Notes under the pieces: generated by a model
Databases searched by the model: none
Seen by the model: the letters and a program-made list of their open reading frames with translations, nothing else
Told to the model about the DNA's origin: nothing
Shown: piece by piece, positions 1 to 6,015 of the stretch
How the letters are laid out: every line of letters begins with the position of its first letter
Position numbering within the stretch: the first letter of the stretch is position 1
Translations under genes and position numbers: made by a program
Assembly: GCA_020431135.1 (NCBI GenBank)
Contig: JAGQIT010000377.1
Location: 1-7,490 of the forward strand
From: Myxococcales bacterium
GTDB taxonomy: Bacteria; Myxococcota_A; Polyangia; Nannocystales; Nannocystaceae
Reading direction: 5' to 3'
Length of the DNA: 7,490 nucleotides

Positions 1-1386
1 GGCGGCCTCGAGGTCGCCGAGCTCGCGGTCGAGATCGCCGTGGGTACACAGGGCCTGCGCGGCGCTCTCAGGGCTCTGCGCGCGGATGGCGGACTCTGCG
101 GCGCTCGCCGCGAAGACCCTGGCCTCTCGCGGGCGCTGGAGGGCTACCGTCGTCTTCATCAGCGCCGCGGCGACCATGTGCCGGAGGACCGGCGGCGCGT
201 CGTCGGCGAGGGTCCGCCAGGCGACGATGAGACGGTCGAGGGCGGCGGCGTGATCACCTTCTTGGAGCCTCAGCTCGCCGAGGCCGTAGAGGGCGAGGGC
301 GAGGACAACTGCGTCGGCGGGCGCGAACGGGGGCGCGGCGGGCTCGCTCTCTTCGCTGGCGGCGTTATCAGGCGGCGCGGGCTCGGCCGTTGACCTCGCC
401 TCCCGCTGGGTGTGGCGGACTGCCGCGTGGTGATCGTCGACCGCTTCGCTGTCCGACGAGGCGCGGGCGATCGGGTCGTTCGCGGTCGGGTGGCTGTCGT
501 GGTCGGCCGCGGCTTCGCTCGCCGAGCCGGCGCCCGTGTCGGAGGTGTCATCGACCTCGGCCTCGTCGCCGACGAAGAGGTCGATCAGCTCGCCGAAGCG
601 GCGCTCGGCTCCGTCGTTGTTGCCGTGGCCGAGGTCGTGGAAGGCGACCTGCAGGAGCGCGGTGGTCCGCTGCTGGCGCGGCGCGGCCGGATCGTCGGCA
701 AGGGCGTTCGCGCTGTCGACGAACGTCTGCGGCGTGAGCGGGAGCTCGTGGCGGTGGACACAGGCGTCGGCGAGCGCGGGGTCGAGCTCGCTCACGGGGA
801 CGGGCGGCTCGCGGAGGACGAGGCGCAGACCCGGTAGGCGCGCATGGACGAGCTCGCCGGCGAGCGCGGCGTAGCCCTCGAGGTCGTCGATGACGCTGGG
901 GACCACCCCGAGGAGGAGGCGACCATCGCTAGCCGGGACGTGCAGGCGCAGGGCCTCGCAGAGGTCGAGGAGGCGGGCGGCAGGCGGGCGCGCGGGGTCC
1001 TTGGCGGCCGCCAGGTGCTGCTCCGTGAGCGCGCGCCGGGCCTCCTCGTCGAGGTCACCGGTGTCGACACCGCCGCCGCCGAGGTCGTGGGGGTCGTCGA
1101 AGTCGTCGTCGACGAGGTCGGGCGCGGCGGCGGCCTCGGCTTCCGCGGCCGCGAGCCCGTCGACGACCGCCGTGAGGATCTTTTCGATGTACTCCGCAGC
1201 GGAGCTGAAGGACCCGGGAAACGCGACCCCGAGGTCGTGCGGATGGCGCTGGTCGACGCCGTCGATCGCCAGGGTGACGATCGGTCCGGCGACCTGGTCG
1301 CAGGCGATCAGGAGGGTCCCGTCGCTCTCCTGGTCGACGAAGCAGGTGAGGACCTCATCGAGGTCGGCGAGGAGCGCGTCGATCAT
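1..1386 (-). CDS. Uncharacterised vgrG-linked protein with TPR-like C-terminal helices (3' end beyond left edge)
   Basis: The frame is open for 462 codons from ATG at 1386 to the left edge, with strong third-position GC, so the protein continues outside the window. I do not recognise the family. Residues 1-85 look like a compact alpha/beta domain (start MIDALLADLDEVL). Residues 86-130 are an acidic Gly/Ala/Asp linker. Residues 135-275 form a second alpha/beta-like domain containing GRLLLGVVPSVIDDLEGYAA (156-175) and LRLVLREPP (187-195). Residues 276-350 are an acidic, disordered Ala/Ser/Glu/Asp stretch. From about 355 come amphipathic helical pairs (VLALALYGLGELRLQEGDHA, then AALDRLIVAWRTLADDAP) typical of tetratricopeptide repeats. 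No signal peptide or membrane segment is visible. It lies 104 nt after the vgrG stop with only a 25-codon ORF between, so it is probably co-transcribed with vgrG. Genes directly after vgrG often encode adaptors, chaperones or cargo; that role here is inferred from position. The start could instead be GTG at 1395, or the small upstream ORF by frameshift. Confidence 0.82.
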   Translation of the reverse strand, partial: MIDALLADLDEVLTCFVDQESDGTLLIACDQVAGPIVTLAIDGVDQRHPHDLGVAFPGSFSSAAEYIEKILTAVVDGLAAAEAEAAAAPDLVDDDFDDPHDLGGGGVDTGDLDEEARRALTEQHLAAAKDPARPPAARLLDLCEALRLHVPASDGRLLLGVVPSVIDDLEGYAALAGELVHARLPGLRLVLREPPVPVSELDPALADACVHRHELPLTPQTFVDSANALADDPAAPRQQRTTALLQVAFHDLGHGNNDGAERRFGELIDLFVGDEAEVDDTSDTGAGSASEAAADHDSHPTANDPIARASSDSEAVDDHHAAVRHTQREARSTAEPAPPDNAASEESEPAAPPFAPADAVVLALALYGLGELRLQEGDHAAALDRLIVAWRTLADDAPPVLRHMVAAALMKTTVALQRPREARVFAASAAESAIRAQSPESAAQALCTHGDLDRELGDLEAA

Positions 1387-1460
1387 CGCGAGCACCCCGC
1401 GTCTTCGGGCTGCGCCGCGGCGTCGCGCCGCGGACGGAGCGCGTCGAGTTTCTCGGGCAT
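1383..1460 (-). CDS. 25-codon ORF with strong RBS, coupled by ATGA overlap to the TPR-like gene
   Basis: This ORF starts at ATG 1460, 30 nt after the vgrG stop, and ends at TGA 1385-1383. The stop overlaps the next gene's ATG (1386-1384) as ATGA. It has the best Shine-Dalgarno in the window (GGAGG, 6-nt spacing) and 20 of 25 third positions are G or C, so it looks translated. The peptide is hydrophilic and starts MPEKLDALRPRRDAAA. It could be a coupling leader. Alternatively it is the true N-terminus of the downstream protein, split by a one-base loss in the G4 run (CCCC at 1395-1398 on the plus strand). Adding one G would fuse the two frames into ...DAGVLAMIDALL.... The sequence alone cannot decide between these. 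Confidence 0.45.
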   Translation of the reverse strand: MPEKLDALRPRRDAAAQPEDAGCSR

Positions 1461-1464
1461 GGTG

Positions 1465-1472
1465 TTCCTCCC
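1465..1472 (-). promoter_or_regulatory. Ribosome binding site GGGAGGAA before ATG 1460
   Basis: On the minus strand GGGAGGAA precedes CACC and then ATG 1460. The GGAGG core lies 6 nt from the start codon, which is near ideal. It supports translation beginning at 1460 rather than at 1386, whose upstream bases (GGTGCTCGCG) offer no equivalent site. Most other genes in the window lack any recognisable Shine-Dalgarno. Confidence 0.7.
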
Positions 1473-1490
1473 TCAGGCGGCCGCGCCGGC

Positions 1491-3845
1491 CTAGTTGATG
1501 GTGACCCTCGCCCCCGAGATCGTGTGCACGCCGGCGGCTGTGCTCGTGATCGTGGCGGCGTCGAGGGTGATCTTGTTGGGCGTGAGGGTGATCGTGGACG
1601 TGCCGCACTTGAGGACGAGCTTCTCGGTCGCCTCGATCTGGGCGCTCGTCGTCCTGCTGAGGAATTCGTCGGCGAAGACCCCGACGCCGTCGCCGGCGCG
1701 GAGCGACAGGGTCCCGGGGGTGACGTCGATCTCGCCCGACTTGGCGTTCACGATGAAGGCGCCGGTCTCCGCGTCGAGCTTGATGTCTCCGCGCTGCGTC
1801 TTGGCCGCGATGCCCACCGCGGCCTTGGCCGCGAAGACGCCGGCGCCCGCGGAGAACGCCACGGAGCCGGCGACGTCGCCGATGAGGTCGCCGGCGCCGC
1901 TGAGGAGGGCGACGCCGTGCTCGGCGCTCAGCTCGGCCGGGCCCGACTTGACGGCACACGACCAGCGCCCCGTCGCGACGAGGCACGTCCAGTTGCCGAC
2001 CTCGACGGTCGCGGAGAGGTCCCCCGTAGCGACCGTCACGTCGTAGTCGACGCCGACCCACCGCGTCGCCGAGCCGTCGACGCTGACGTGCTGCATGCCG
2101 CTGACGTTGGTGTTGTCGACGCCTTCGATCGTCGTCCAGCGGTCGTTGCCGATCGTCGTCGTCCGGTCGTGGAGGACGCGCTCGACGAGGTCGCGTTGGG
2201 CGCGGATGCGCAGGGTCTCGCGGCCCTTGGTGTCGTCGAAGGAGAGCTCGTGGTGGCCGCCGCCGCCGGGGGTCGAGTCGGTGCGCAGGCCGCTCCTGGC
2301 CTTGTCGTCTGGGAGGGTGAAGGGCGGCGGGTGGAGGCTGTTGTAGAGGCAGCCGACGACGAGCGGTCGGTCCGGGTCACCGCCGAGGTAGTCGACGACG
2401 ACCTCGTGGCCGATCCGCGGGAGGAAGAGCGCGCCGAAGCCGGCGCCGGCCCAGGCCTGGGCGACCCGCAGCCAGGCGGTCGCCGGTCGGCCGTCGGCCT
2501 CGGCCTCGTCGGCCTGGGGCGCGGTCGCATCGCCGGTCGGTCGCGTCCAATGGAAGCGGACCTGGATCCGCCCGTGCTCGTCGGTGTGGATCGCCTCGCC
2601 CTCGGGGCCGACGACGATCGCGGTCTCGAGCGCAGGCCGGGGCCGCGGCGGCGCGGCCGGGCGGAAGGGGTCGTCGTCGGCGGCGCAGGTGAAGGCGCAG
2701 CGGTAGCGGGGCGTCGGGGCGTCGGCGTCGGCGTGGAGCTGGGCCTCGGGGGCGTCGCCGCGGTGGCGGGCGTGGACGACGAGGTAGCCGCGATCGCAGC
2801 GCGGGTCTGGGTGGCCGACGACGGCGAAGCGCCGACCGGCGCGGAGGTGGATCGCGTCGGCCTCGCCGCGGCCGCGGCCGCGCTCCAGCCCGCGTCGCTG
2901 GTGGCGGACGGCGTGGCGCCGGGACTCATCGTCATCGGCGTCAGGATCGGCGGCGACGATCTCGTAGACCGTCCGCTCGCCGCGCGCCTCGGCGACCCCG
3001 GGGTCGGGGGCGTAGTCCTCGAGGAGCGCGTCCTCGGCGGGCTCGGCCGCGGCCTCCCACCGCCAGGTCCGCAGCGCCGTCGCCGACGACACCAGGCGGC
3101 GGCGCCAGATGAGCTCGCGGATCGCCTCCTCGCCCGTCGAGCCGAGGCCGGCGGCGACGTAGGGGAGGGCGCCCGCGGAGCGGCGCTCGGCGTCGGCGCT
3201 GCGGACCTCGATGACGGGGGCCTCGGGGCTCGTGTCGGCGAAGACCGCGACCTCGCGCCCGTCCTCGACCTCGAAGCGGTAGAAGATCCCCTCCTCGGCG
3301 AGGAGGCGGTGGACGAGGTCGAGGTCGCTCTCGCCGTGCTGGACGCAGTGGGGGCGCGGGCCGTAGCTCGCGCGGAGCTCCCAGCGGGCGCCGCGTCCGT
3401 GGGCCGCGAGGGGTCCGTCGATGACCGCGCGGATCACCTCGACGGCGCTGCGATCGGTCCAGATCCGGCGGTCGCGGCGGTGGGCGAGGAGGCCGAGCGC
3501 CGGCCCGAGGTGGAGGCTGAGGCCGAGGCGCGCGCCGTCGCGGGCGGCGACCTCGACGGCGACGACGAGGCCGGCGAAGCGCCGCGGGTCGTCGCCGCGA
3601 TCGAGAACCAGGTTCGCGCTGCGCCCGAGGAGGAGCTCCGGGTCGAGGTCGACGCTCGTGGTGAACGCGTCGATGTCGACGCGGTACGGCCGCGAGAGCC
3701 GCTCCTCGGCGGTGAAGCTGCGCACGACCCAGGTCGCGTCGGCGACCTCGGGCGGCGCGTCGACGAACTCGAGGCGGAACTCGGGCGGCGGGAGGTGCTG
3801 GGCGTGCGCGAGGTCGTCGTTGTGGATCGGGAGGTCGTCGGGCAT
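1491..3845 (-). CDS. vgrG: Type VI secretion system spike protein VgrG
   Basis: This encodes the trimeric spike at the tip of the type VI secretion tube, which is pushed into target cells and carries effectors. The product has 784 residues, normal for the family. Residues 22-200 are the gp27/GpD-like base, with FRLEFVD, VRSFTAEERLSRPY, HGESDLDLVHRLLAEEGIFY and FRFE-type features. Residues 405-505 are the gp5-like OB fold with the diagnostic run EHGRIQVRFHW, WLRVAQAWAGAGFGALFLPR, IGHEVVVDYLGGDPDRPLV and VGCLYN. Residues 523-630 match the usual STPGGGGHHELSFDD and repeated T.V/G strands of the trunk. Residues 630-784 are a beta-helical needle ending LKCGTSTITLTPNKITLDA and finally VTIN. No effector domain follows the needle. 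The frame stays open upstream to 4292, but that extension is Arg/Pro-rich and unlike VgrG. ATG 3845 best fits homology, although it has no Shine-Dalgarno. GTG at 3902 or 3917 is possible. No hcp, PAAR, sheath or ClpV gene is in the window. Confidence 0.96.
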   Translation of the reverse strand: MPDDLPIHNDDLAHAQHLPPPEFRLEFVDAPPEVADATWVVRSFTAEERLSRPYRVDIDAFTTSVDLDPELLLGRSANLVLDRGDDPRRFAGLVVAVEVAARDGARLGLSLHLGPALGLLAHRRDRRIWTDRSAVEVIRAVIDGPLAAHGRGARWELRASYGPRPHCVQHGESDLDLVHRLLAEEGIFYRFEVEDGREVAVFADTSPEAPVIEVRSADAERRSAGALPYVAAGLGSTGEEAIRELIWRRRLVSSATALRTWRWEAAAEPAEDALLEDYAPDPGVAEARGERTVYEIVAADPDADDDESRRHAVRHQRRGLERGRGRGEADAIHLRAGRRFAVVGHPDPRCDRGYLVVHARHRGDAPEAQLHADADAPTPRYRCAFTCAADDDPFRPAAPPRPRPALETAIVVGPEGEAIHTDEHGRIQVRFHWTRPTGDATAPQADEAEADGRPATAWLRVAQAWAGAGFGALFLPRIGHEVVVDYLGGDPDRPLVVGCLYNSLHPPPFTLPDDKARSGLRTDSTPGGGGHHELSFDDTKGRETLRIRAQRDLVERVLHDRTTTIGNDRWTTIEGVDNTNVSGMQHVSVDGSATRWVGVDYDVTVATGDLSATVEVGNWTCLVATGRWSCAVKSGPAELSAEHGVALLSGAGDLIGDVAGSVAFSAGAGVFAAKAAVGIAAKTQRGDIKLDAETGAFIVNAKSGEIDVTPGTLSLRAGDGVGVFADEFLSRTTSAQIEATEKLVLKCGTSTITLTPNKITLDAATITSTAAGVHTISGARVTIN

Positions 3846-4096
3846 CGCGGGCTCGGGCCGCGGCGGCGGAGGGAGGGAGAGGATCCGGGCGGCACTCTCC
3901 ACGTCGGCCGCGGTCACGGGTCGTTGCGCCTGCGCCTCGATCTTTTTCCTTCTAGGTCTCCGCCGCTCCACGCGGCCATGCGCGTAGTCGAGCTTCTGGG
4001 CGGACCGACGGCGGACGAGCGTGGAGAGCGGTGTCCGCGTGGGGGCGCGGCGGACTCCTGACTCCTCTGCTGGGGCTCGCGCTCTCCTGCCCGGTC

Positions 4097-4111
4097 TATC
4101 CTCGGCCCATG
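4097..4111 (+). promoter_or_regulatory. Orphan -10-like TATCCT followed by ATG
   Basis: TATCCT (4097-4102) is followed by CGGCCC and ATG at 4109, resembling the box-to-start layout before the amidohydrolase gene (TATCCT, 8 nt, ATG). Here, however, the ATG opens only a 20-codon frame ending at TGA 4169-4171, and no -35 element is evident. It may be chance or the remains of a gene start. Confidence 0.2.
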
Positions 4112-4337
4112 AGATGTGTGGGAGCGGCGAGGGCCAGCCGCCGCGGCTCGCGTCGGCTCGCTCGTTCCTGAGCGCCGCTGTGTCAGCTCGTACTGCGAGT
4201 CTCAGTCGAGCGCCAAGCGTGCGCACGAGCGCGGCGGGTCTCGGGGCTCGGCTCATCAGGGAGGCGGACGGGCCGCGACGCCGTCGGCTCATCCGCCGCC
4301 CGCGAGCCGCCTCCGCCAGGCTGCTCTTGCGGACATG

Positions 4338-4359
4338 TCACGCCGGAGACGGCGCGTGA
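4338..4359 (-). terminator. Hairpin just after the 163-aa gene, terminator-like
   Basis: The arms TCACGCCG (4338-4345) and CGGCGCGTGA (4350-4359) are complementary apart from a 2-nt bulge and enclose a GAGA loop. The hairpin begins 4 nt after the stop codon of the minus-strand gene ending at 4364. No T-rich tract follows on either strand. It may act as a weak terminator or as a 3' stabiliser. Confidence 0.4.
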
Positions 4360-4363
4360 TCGC

Positions 4364-4855
4364 CTACGTCCCGTGGCGGGCGTCGAGGTAGTCGAGCACC
4401 CGACAGACCTGCTCGCGGTCGCGGTCGGAGTAGAGCGCGGCGATCTTCCAGGTGCTGTCCTCGAGGACGATCCGGTCGATGGCGAAGGCGTAGTAGTCGA
4501 CCTCGAGGCCGGGCATCGTCCGCGCCCACTCGACCCGCAGGCACACCTGGTTGAGCGTGATGTTCCAGGCGTCGAAGGGCTCGGGCGCCGGCAGCGGGCG
4601 GAGGATGTACTCGGTGCCGATACCCGTGTGCGGCCGGCCGAGGCGCGACCACAGCTCGGCGTCGGTGAGGACCTGCTGGCGGTACGGGGAGCGCCGGGTG
4701 ATCGACGCGGCGAGCTCGTCCGGGACCGGCATCGGCGGCGGCGGCGGGACGTTGAAGTCGAGGTAGCGGCCGGGGAAGGCGAGCCACGACTCGATCAGCC
4801 GCTGGATCGCCTTGCGATCGGCGAGCTCAAGATCTGTGGAGATGGTGCCGGACAC
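4364..4855 (-). CDS. Conserved-looking hypothetical protein, 163 aa
   Basis: This is a soluble protein I cannot assign. Strong third-position GC and a clean stop support it as a gene. Residues 8-28 form an amphipathic helix (LELADRKAIQRLIESWLAF). Residues 37-45 are a proline run (PPPPPMPVP). Residues 95-145 look like alternating strands (WNITLNQVCLRVEWAR, then VDYYAFAIDRIVLED and TWKIAALYS), and the C-terminus is helical (REQVCRVLDYLDARHGT). Helix followed by an antiparallel sheet with a late W.I.LY strand recalls small NTF2/SnoaL-like folds, but this is only a resemblance. There is no signal peptide. I chose GTG 4855 because the -10-like box lies just upstream. TTG at 4882 would give 172 residues but would start upstream of that box. 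It appears to be a single-gene unit, 134 bp from the amidohydrolase gene. Confidence 0.8.
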   Translation of the reverse strand: MSGTISTDLELADRKAIQRLIESWLAFPGRYLDFNVPPPPPMPVPDELAASITRRSPYRQQVLTDAELWSRLGRPHTGIGTEYILRPLPAPEPFDAWNITLNQVCLRVEWARTMPGLEVDYYAFAIDRIVLEDSTWKIAALYSDRDREQVCRVLDYLDARHGT

Positions 4856-4866
4856 GGCTCTTGGCC

Positions 4867-4895
4867 ATCCTAGCCGATTCAATCGGTGATGTCGC
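4867..4895 (-). promoter_or_regulatory. Promoter of the 163-aa gene: GCGACA - 17 nt - TAGGAT
   Basis: On the minus strand GCGACA (4895-4890; 4 of 6 match TTGACA) and TAGGAT (4872-4867; 4 of 6 match TATAAT) are separated by exactly 17 nt. The predicted transcription start near 4860 is only a few bases before GTG 4855, so the mRNA would have almost no leader. Confidence 0.5.
4874..4886. promoter_or_regulatory. 13-bp palindrome CCGATTCAATCGG in the promoter spacer, operator-like
   Basis: CCGATT and AATCGG are perfect 6-bp inverted arms around a single central base. The palindrome lies wholly between the -35-like and -10-like boxes of the 163-aa gene, where a bound repressor would block polymerase. 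It is more A+T-rich than its surroundings. No regulator gene is in the window, so its ligand protein is unknown. Confidence 0.4.
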
Positions 4896-4974
4896 CAGCG
4901 GCGGACGGGCGCCGACGAGCGCGTTCGGCGAAATCTGCAGCCTGTGGCCGCGGAAAACGTCGATCCGTCTCAGG

Positions 4975-4994
4975 CCTGCGGCGTTCGCCTCAGG
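4975..4994 (-). terminator. Hairpin overlapping the amidohydrolase stop codon
   Basis: CCTGCGGCG (4975-4983) and CGCCTCAGG (4986-4994) pair over nine positions with one mismatch and a 2-nt loop (effectively 4 nt). G4974-C4995 can extend the stem. It includes the TGA at 4990-4992. No T tract follows, so factor-independent termination is uncertain, and in such GC-rich DNA a chance hairpin is possible. Confidence 0.25.
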
Positions 4995-5928
4995 CGCGGA
5001 GCGACCCGCGGAGCGCCCCGCCGAGTACCCGCGCGAGGGGGGCCGCGAGGCGCTCGATCTCGGTCGCCGAGAGCGGCGAGCGGGCCAGCGGGACGAAGGG
5101 ATCGGCGAGGCGCCCGCGGCTGAGCTCGACGCAGACCACCTGGCCGGGGAAGCGGCGCGCGTAGTGGTAGCCCATCGTCGCCGGGTGGAGGCGATATGTC
5201 GCGCTCGCGCCGACCTCGAGGTCGAGGTCGCGGTAGGCGCTGAGGAGGCCGTCGACGAGCCCCGGGTCGGCGAGCGCGGCCCCGTCGACCGCCTCGCAGA
5301 TCACGTCGACGTCGGGGCGCCGGCGCCAGCGCGGGAGCACCTCGGGGGTGTAGGCCCAGCGCAGCTTGTCGACGATGTCGCGGTCGATCACCGGGATGTC
5401 GACCGACACCGGCGCGTAGGAGTGGAGCTGGAGGGCGAGGCCGCGGCCGCCCGCGCAGACGAGGTCGTAGGCCCGGGCGACGACCTCGTGGTAGCGGCGG
5501 TGGCTGGCCTCGAGGGCAGCTCGGTCGTCGGGGTCGTCGACGTAGCTGGCGACCGCCGGCGTCAGGCCGTCGACGACGACCCCGGGGATCCCGGCGGCGA
5601 CGCGGTTGCAGTCGATGAAGGTCCGCGGGATCCGGCAGCGGGCGACGAGAACGCCGACGGGCGCCTCGCCCTCGCTGAGCGCGGCGGCGACCCGCTCCGC
5701 GCACTCCGGCGCGCCGATGTCCGTGTTCACATAGAAGAAGGCCTCGAGCTGCGGCGGCAGCGACGAGCGCAGCTCGGCCGCGACCGCCTCGTAGTCGGCG
5801 ATCTCGGTGGCGCCGTGCGGGATCTCGATGAGCAGCGCCGGCCCCTGCGGAGCGCCGCCGCCGCGCGGCGGGTGCCAGGAGAGGTCGCAGATCCCGGGGA
5901 TCGAGCGGAGATGGTCGGCGGCGTGCAT
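4990..5928 (-). CDS. N-formylglutamate amidohydrolase-family enzyme
   Basis: The 312-residue product matches the N-formylglutamate deformylase (HutG-type) family, metal-dependent hydrolases of which the classic member releases formate from N-formyl-L-glutamate at the end of histidine breakdown. Visible family landmarks are IEIPHGA (34-40, candidate metal His38), NTD (68-70), RTFIDCNR (102-109), HRRYH (143-147), LQLHSYAP (167-173; the family has D.HS here), and VCVELSRG (265-272) near the C-terminus. HPATMGYHYARRFPG (248-262) corresponds to the usual stretch just before that last strand. There is no signal peptide, so it is probably cytoplasmic. ATG 5928 is the first start after a -10-like TATCCT 8 nt away and there is no Shine-Dalgarno. 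It stands alone without hutH, hutU or hutI, so the substrate may differ from formylglutamate. It is divergent from the lipoprotein gene. Confidence 0.87.
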   Translation of the reverse strand: MHAADHLRSIPGICDLSWHPPRGGGAPQGPALLIEIPHGATEIADYEAVAAELRSSLPPQLEAFFYVNTDIGAPECAERVAAALSEGEAPVGVLVARCRIPRTFIDCNRVAAGIPGVVVDGLTPAVASYVDDPDDRAALEASHRRYHEVVARAYDLVCAGGRGLALQLHSYAPVSVDIPVIDRDIVDKLRWAYTPEVLPRWRRRPDVDVICEAVDGAALADPGLVDGLLSAYRDLDLEVGASATYRLHPATMGYHYARRFPGQVVCVELSRGRLADPFVPLARSPLSATEIERLAAPLARVLGGALRGSLRA

Positions 5929-5936
5929 GGCCGCGG

Positions 5937-5942
5937 AGGATA
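5937..5942 (-). promoter_or_regulatory. -10-like TATCCT before the amidohydrolase start
   Basis: TATCCT on the minus strand ends 8 nt before ATG 5928, placing a predicted transcription start at or next to the start codon and implying a leaderless message. No good -35 element is visible 16-18 nt upstream. Confidence 0.35.
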
Positions 5943-6003
5943 CCGCCGAAGCGAGGCGTGCGCGCAGGCCGTGCGGCGCGTCGCAGAGGATGACCTCGCG
6001 GTC

Positions 6004-6009
6004 TACACT
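6004..6009 (+). promoter_or_regulatory. -10-like TACACT before the lipoprotein start
   Basis: TACACT (4 of 6 matches to TATAAT) ends 6 nt before GTG 6016, so transcription would begin at about the start codon. The -35 region is not recognisable. It supports GTG 6016 as the start, since upstream in-frame codons belong to the shadow of the opposite-strand gene. Confidence 0.4.
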
Positions 6010-6015
6010 CGGGGG

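Larger units (their letters stand above)
3846..4363. other. 518-bp region without a convincing gene, upstream of vgrG
   Basis: Reading frames exist on both strands, but their third positions are rich in A and T compared with the neighbouring genes and their products are Arg/Ser/Pro-rich. I treat the region as non-coding. It presumably holds the vgrG promoter and 5' leader. I could not find a convincing sigma-54 (GG-N10-GC with TTGCA) or sigma-70 site reading toward vgrG. It contains a tandem 7-mer GACTCCT (4053-4059 and 4060-4066), an orphan TATCCT-ATG arrangement on the plus strand (4097-4111), and a hairpin next to the following gene (4338-4359). The lower codon bias could also fit a decayed gene. 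Confidence 0.6.

Noticed and set aside
40..1498. Plus-strand ORFs opposite the TPR-like gene (for example 412-837, 844-1494)
   Set aside because: The minus-strand frame is continuous for 462 codons with TPR-like helices. The plus-strand products show composition bias only.
3914..3979. 21-codon ORF whose TGA overlaps GTG 3917
   Set aside because: It has no Shine-Dalgarno and weak third-position GC (13 of 20), so it is most likely chance, unlike the SD-led ORF at 1460.
1524..4061. 845-codon plus-strand ORF opposite vgrG
   Set aside because: The minus-strand VgrG has unambiguous family motifs along the same DNA. The plus-strand product is monotonous Gly/Ala/Val/Asp/Glu/Arg, as expected from the antisense of high-GC codons.
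3846..4292. 149-residue N-terminal extension of VgrG
   Set aside because: It is Arg/Pro/Ser-rich with poor codon bias. VgrG family similarity begins about 20 residues after ATG 3845, so the extension is most likely non-coding.
5213..5235. Tandem GAGGTC-type repeats
   Set aside because: They encode an ordinary DLDLEV segment in the amidohydrolase and similar GAGGTCG runs occur across the coding regions, so they reflect codon bias rather than a repeat element.
4861..6015. Upstream half of the 677-codon plus-strand ORF before the lipoprotein
   Set aside because: It lies opposite the amidohydrolase gene with its intact motifs. The signal peptide begins at GTG 6016, so the upstream part is a shadow.
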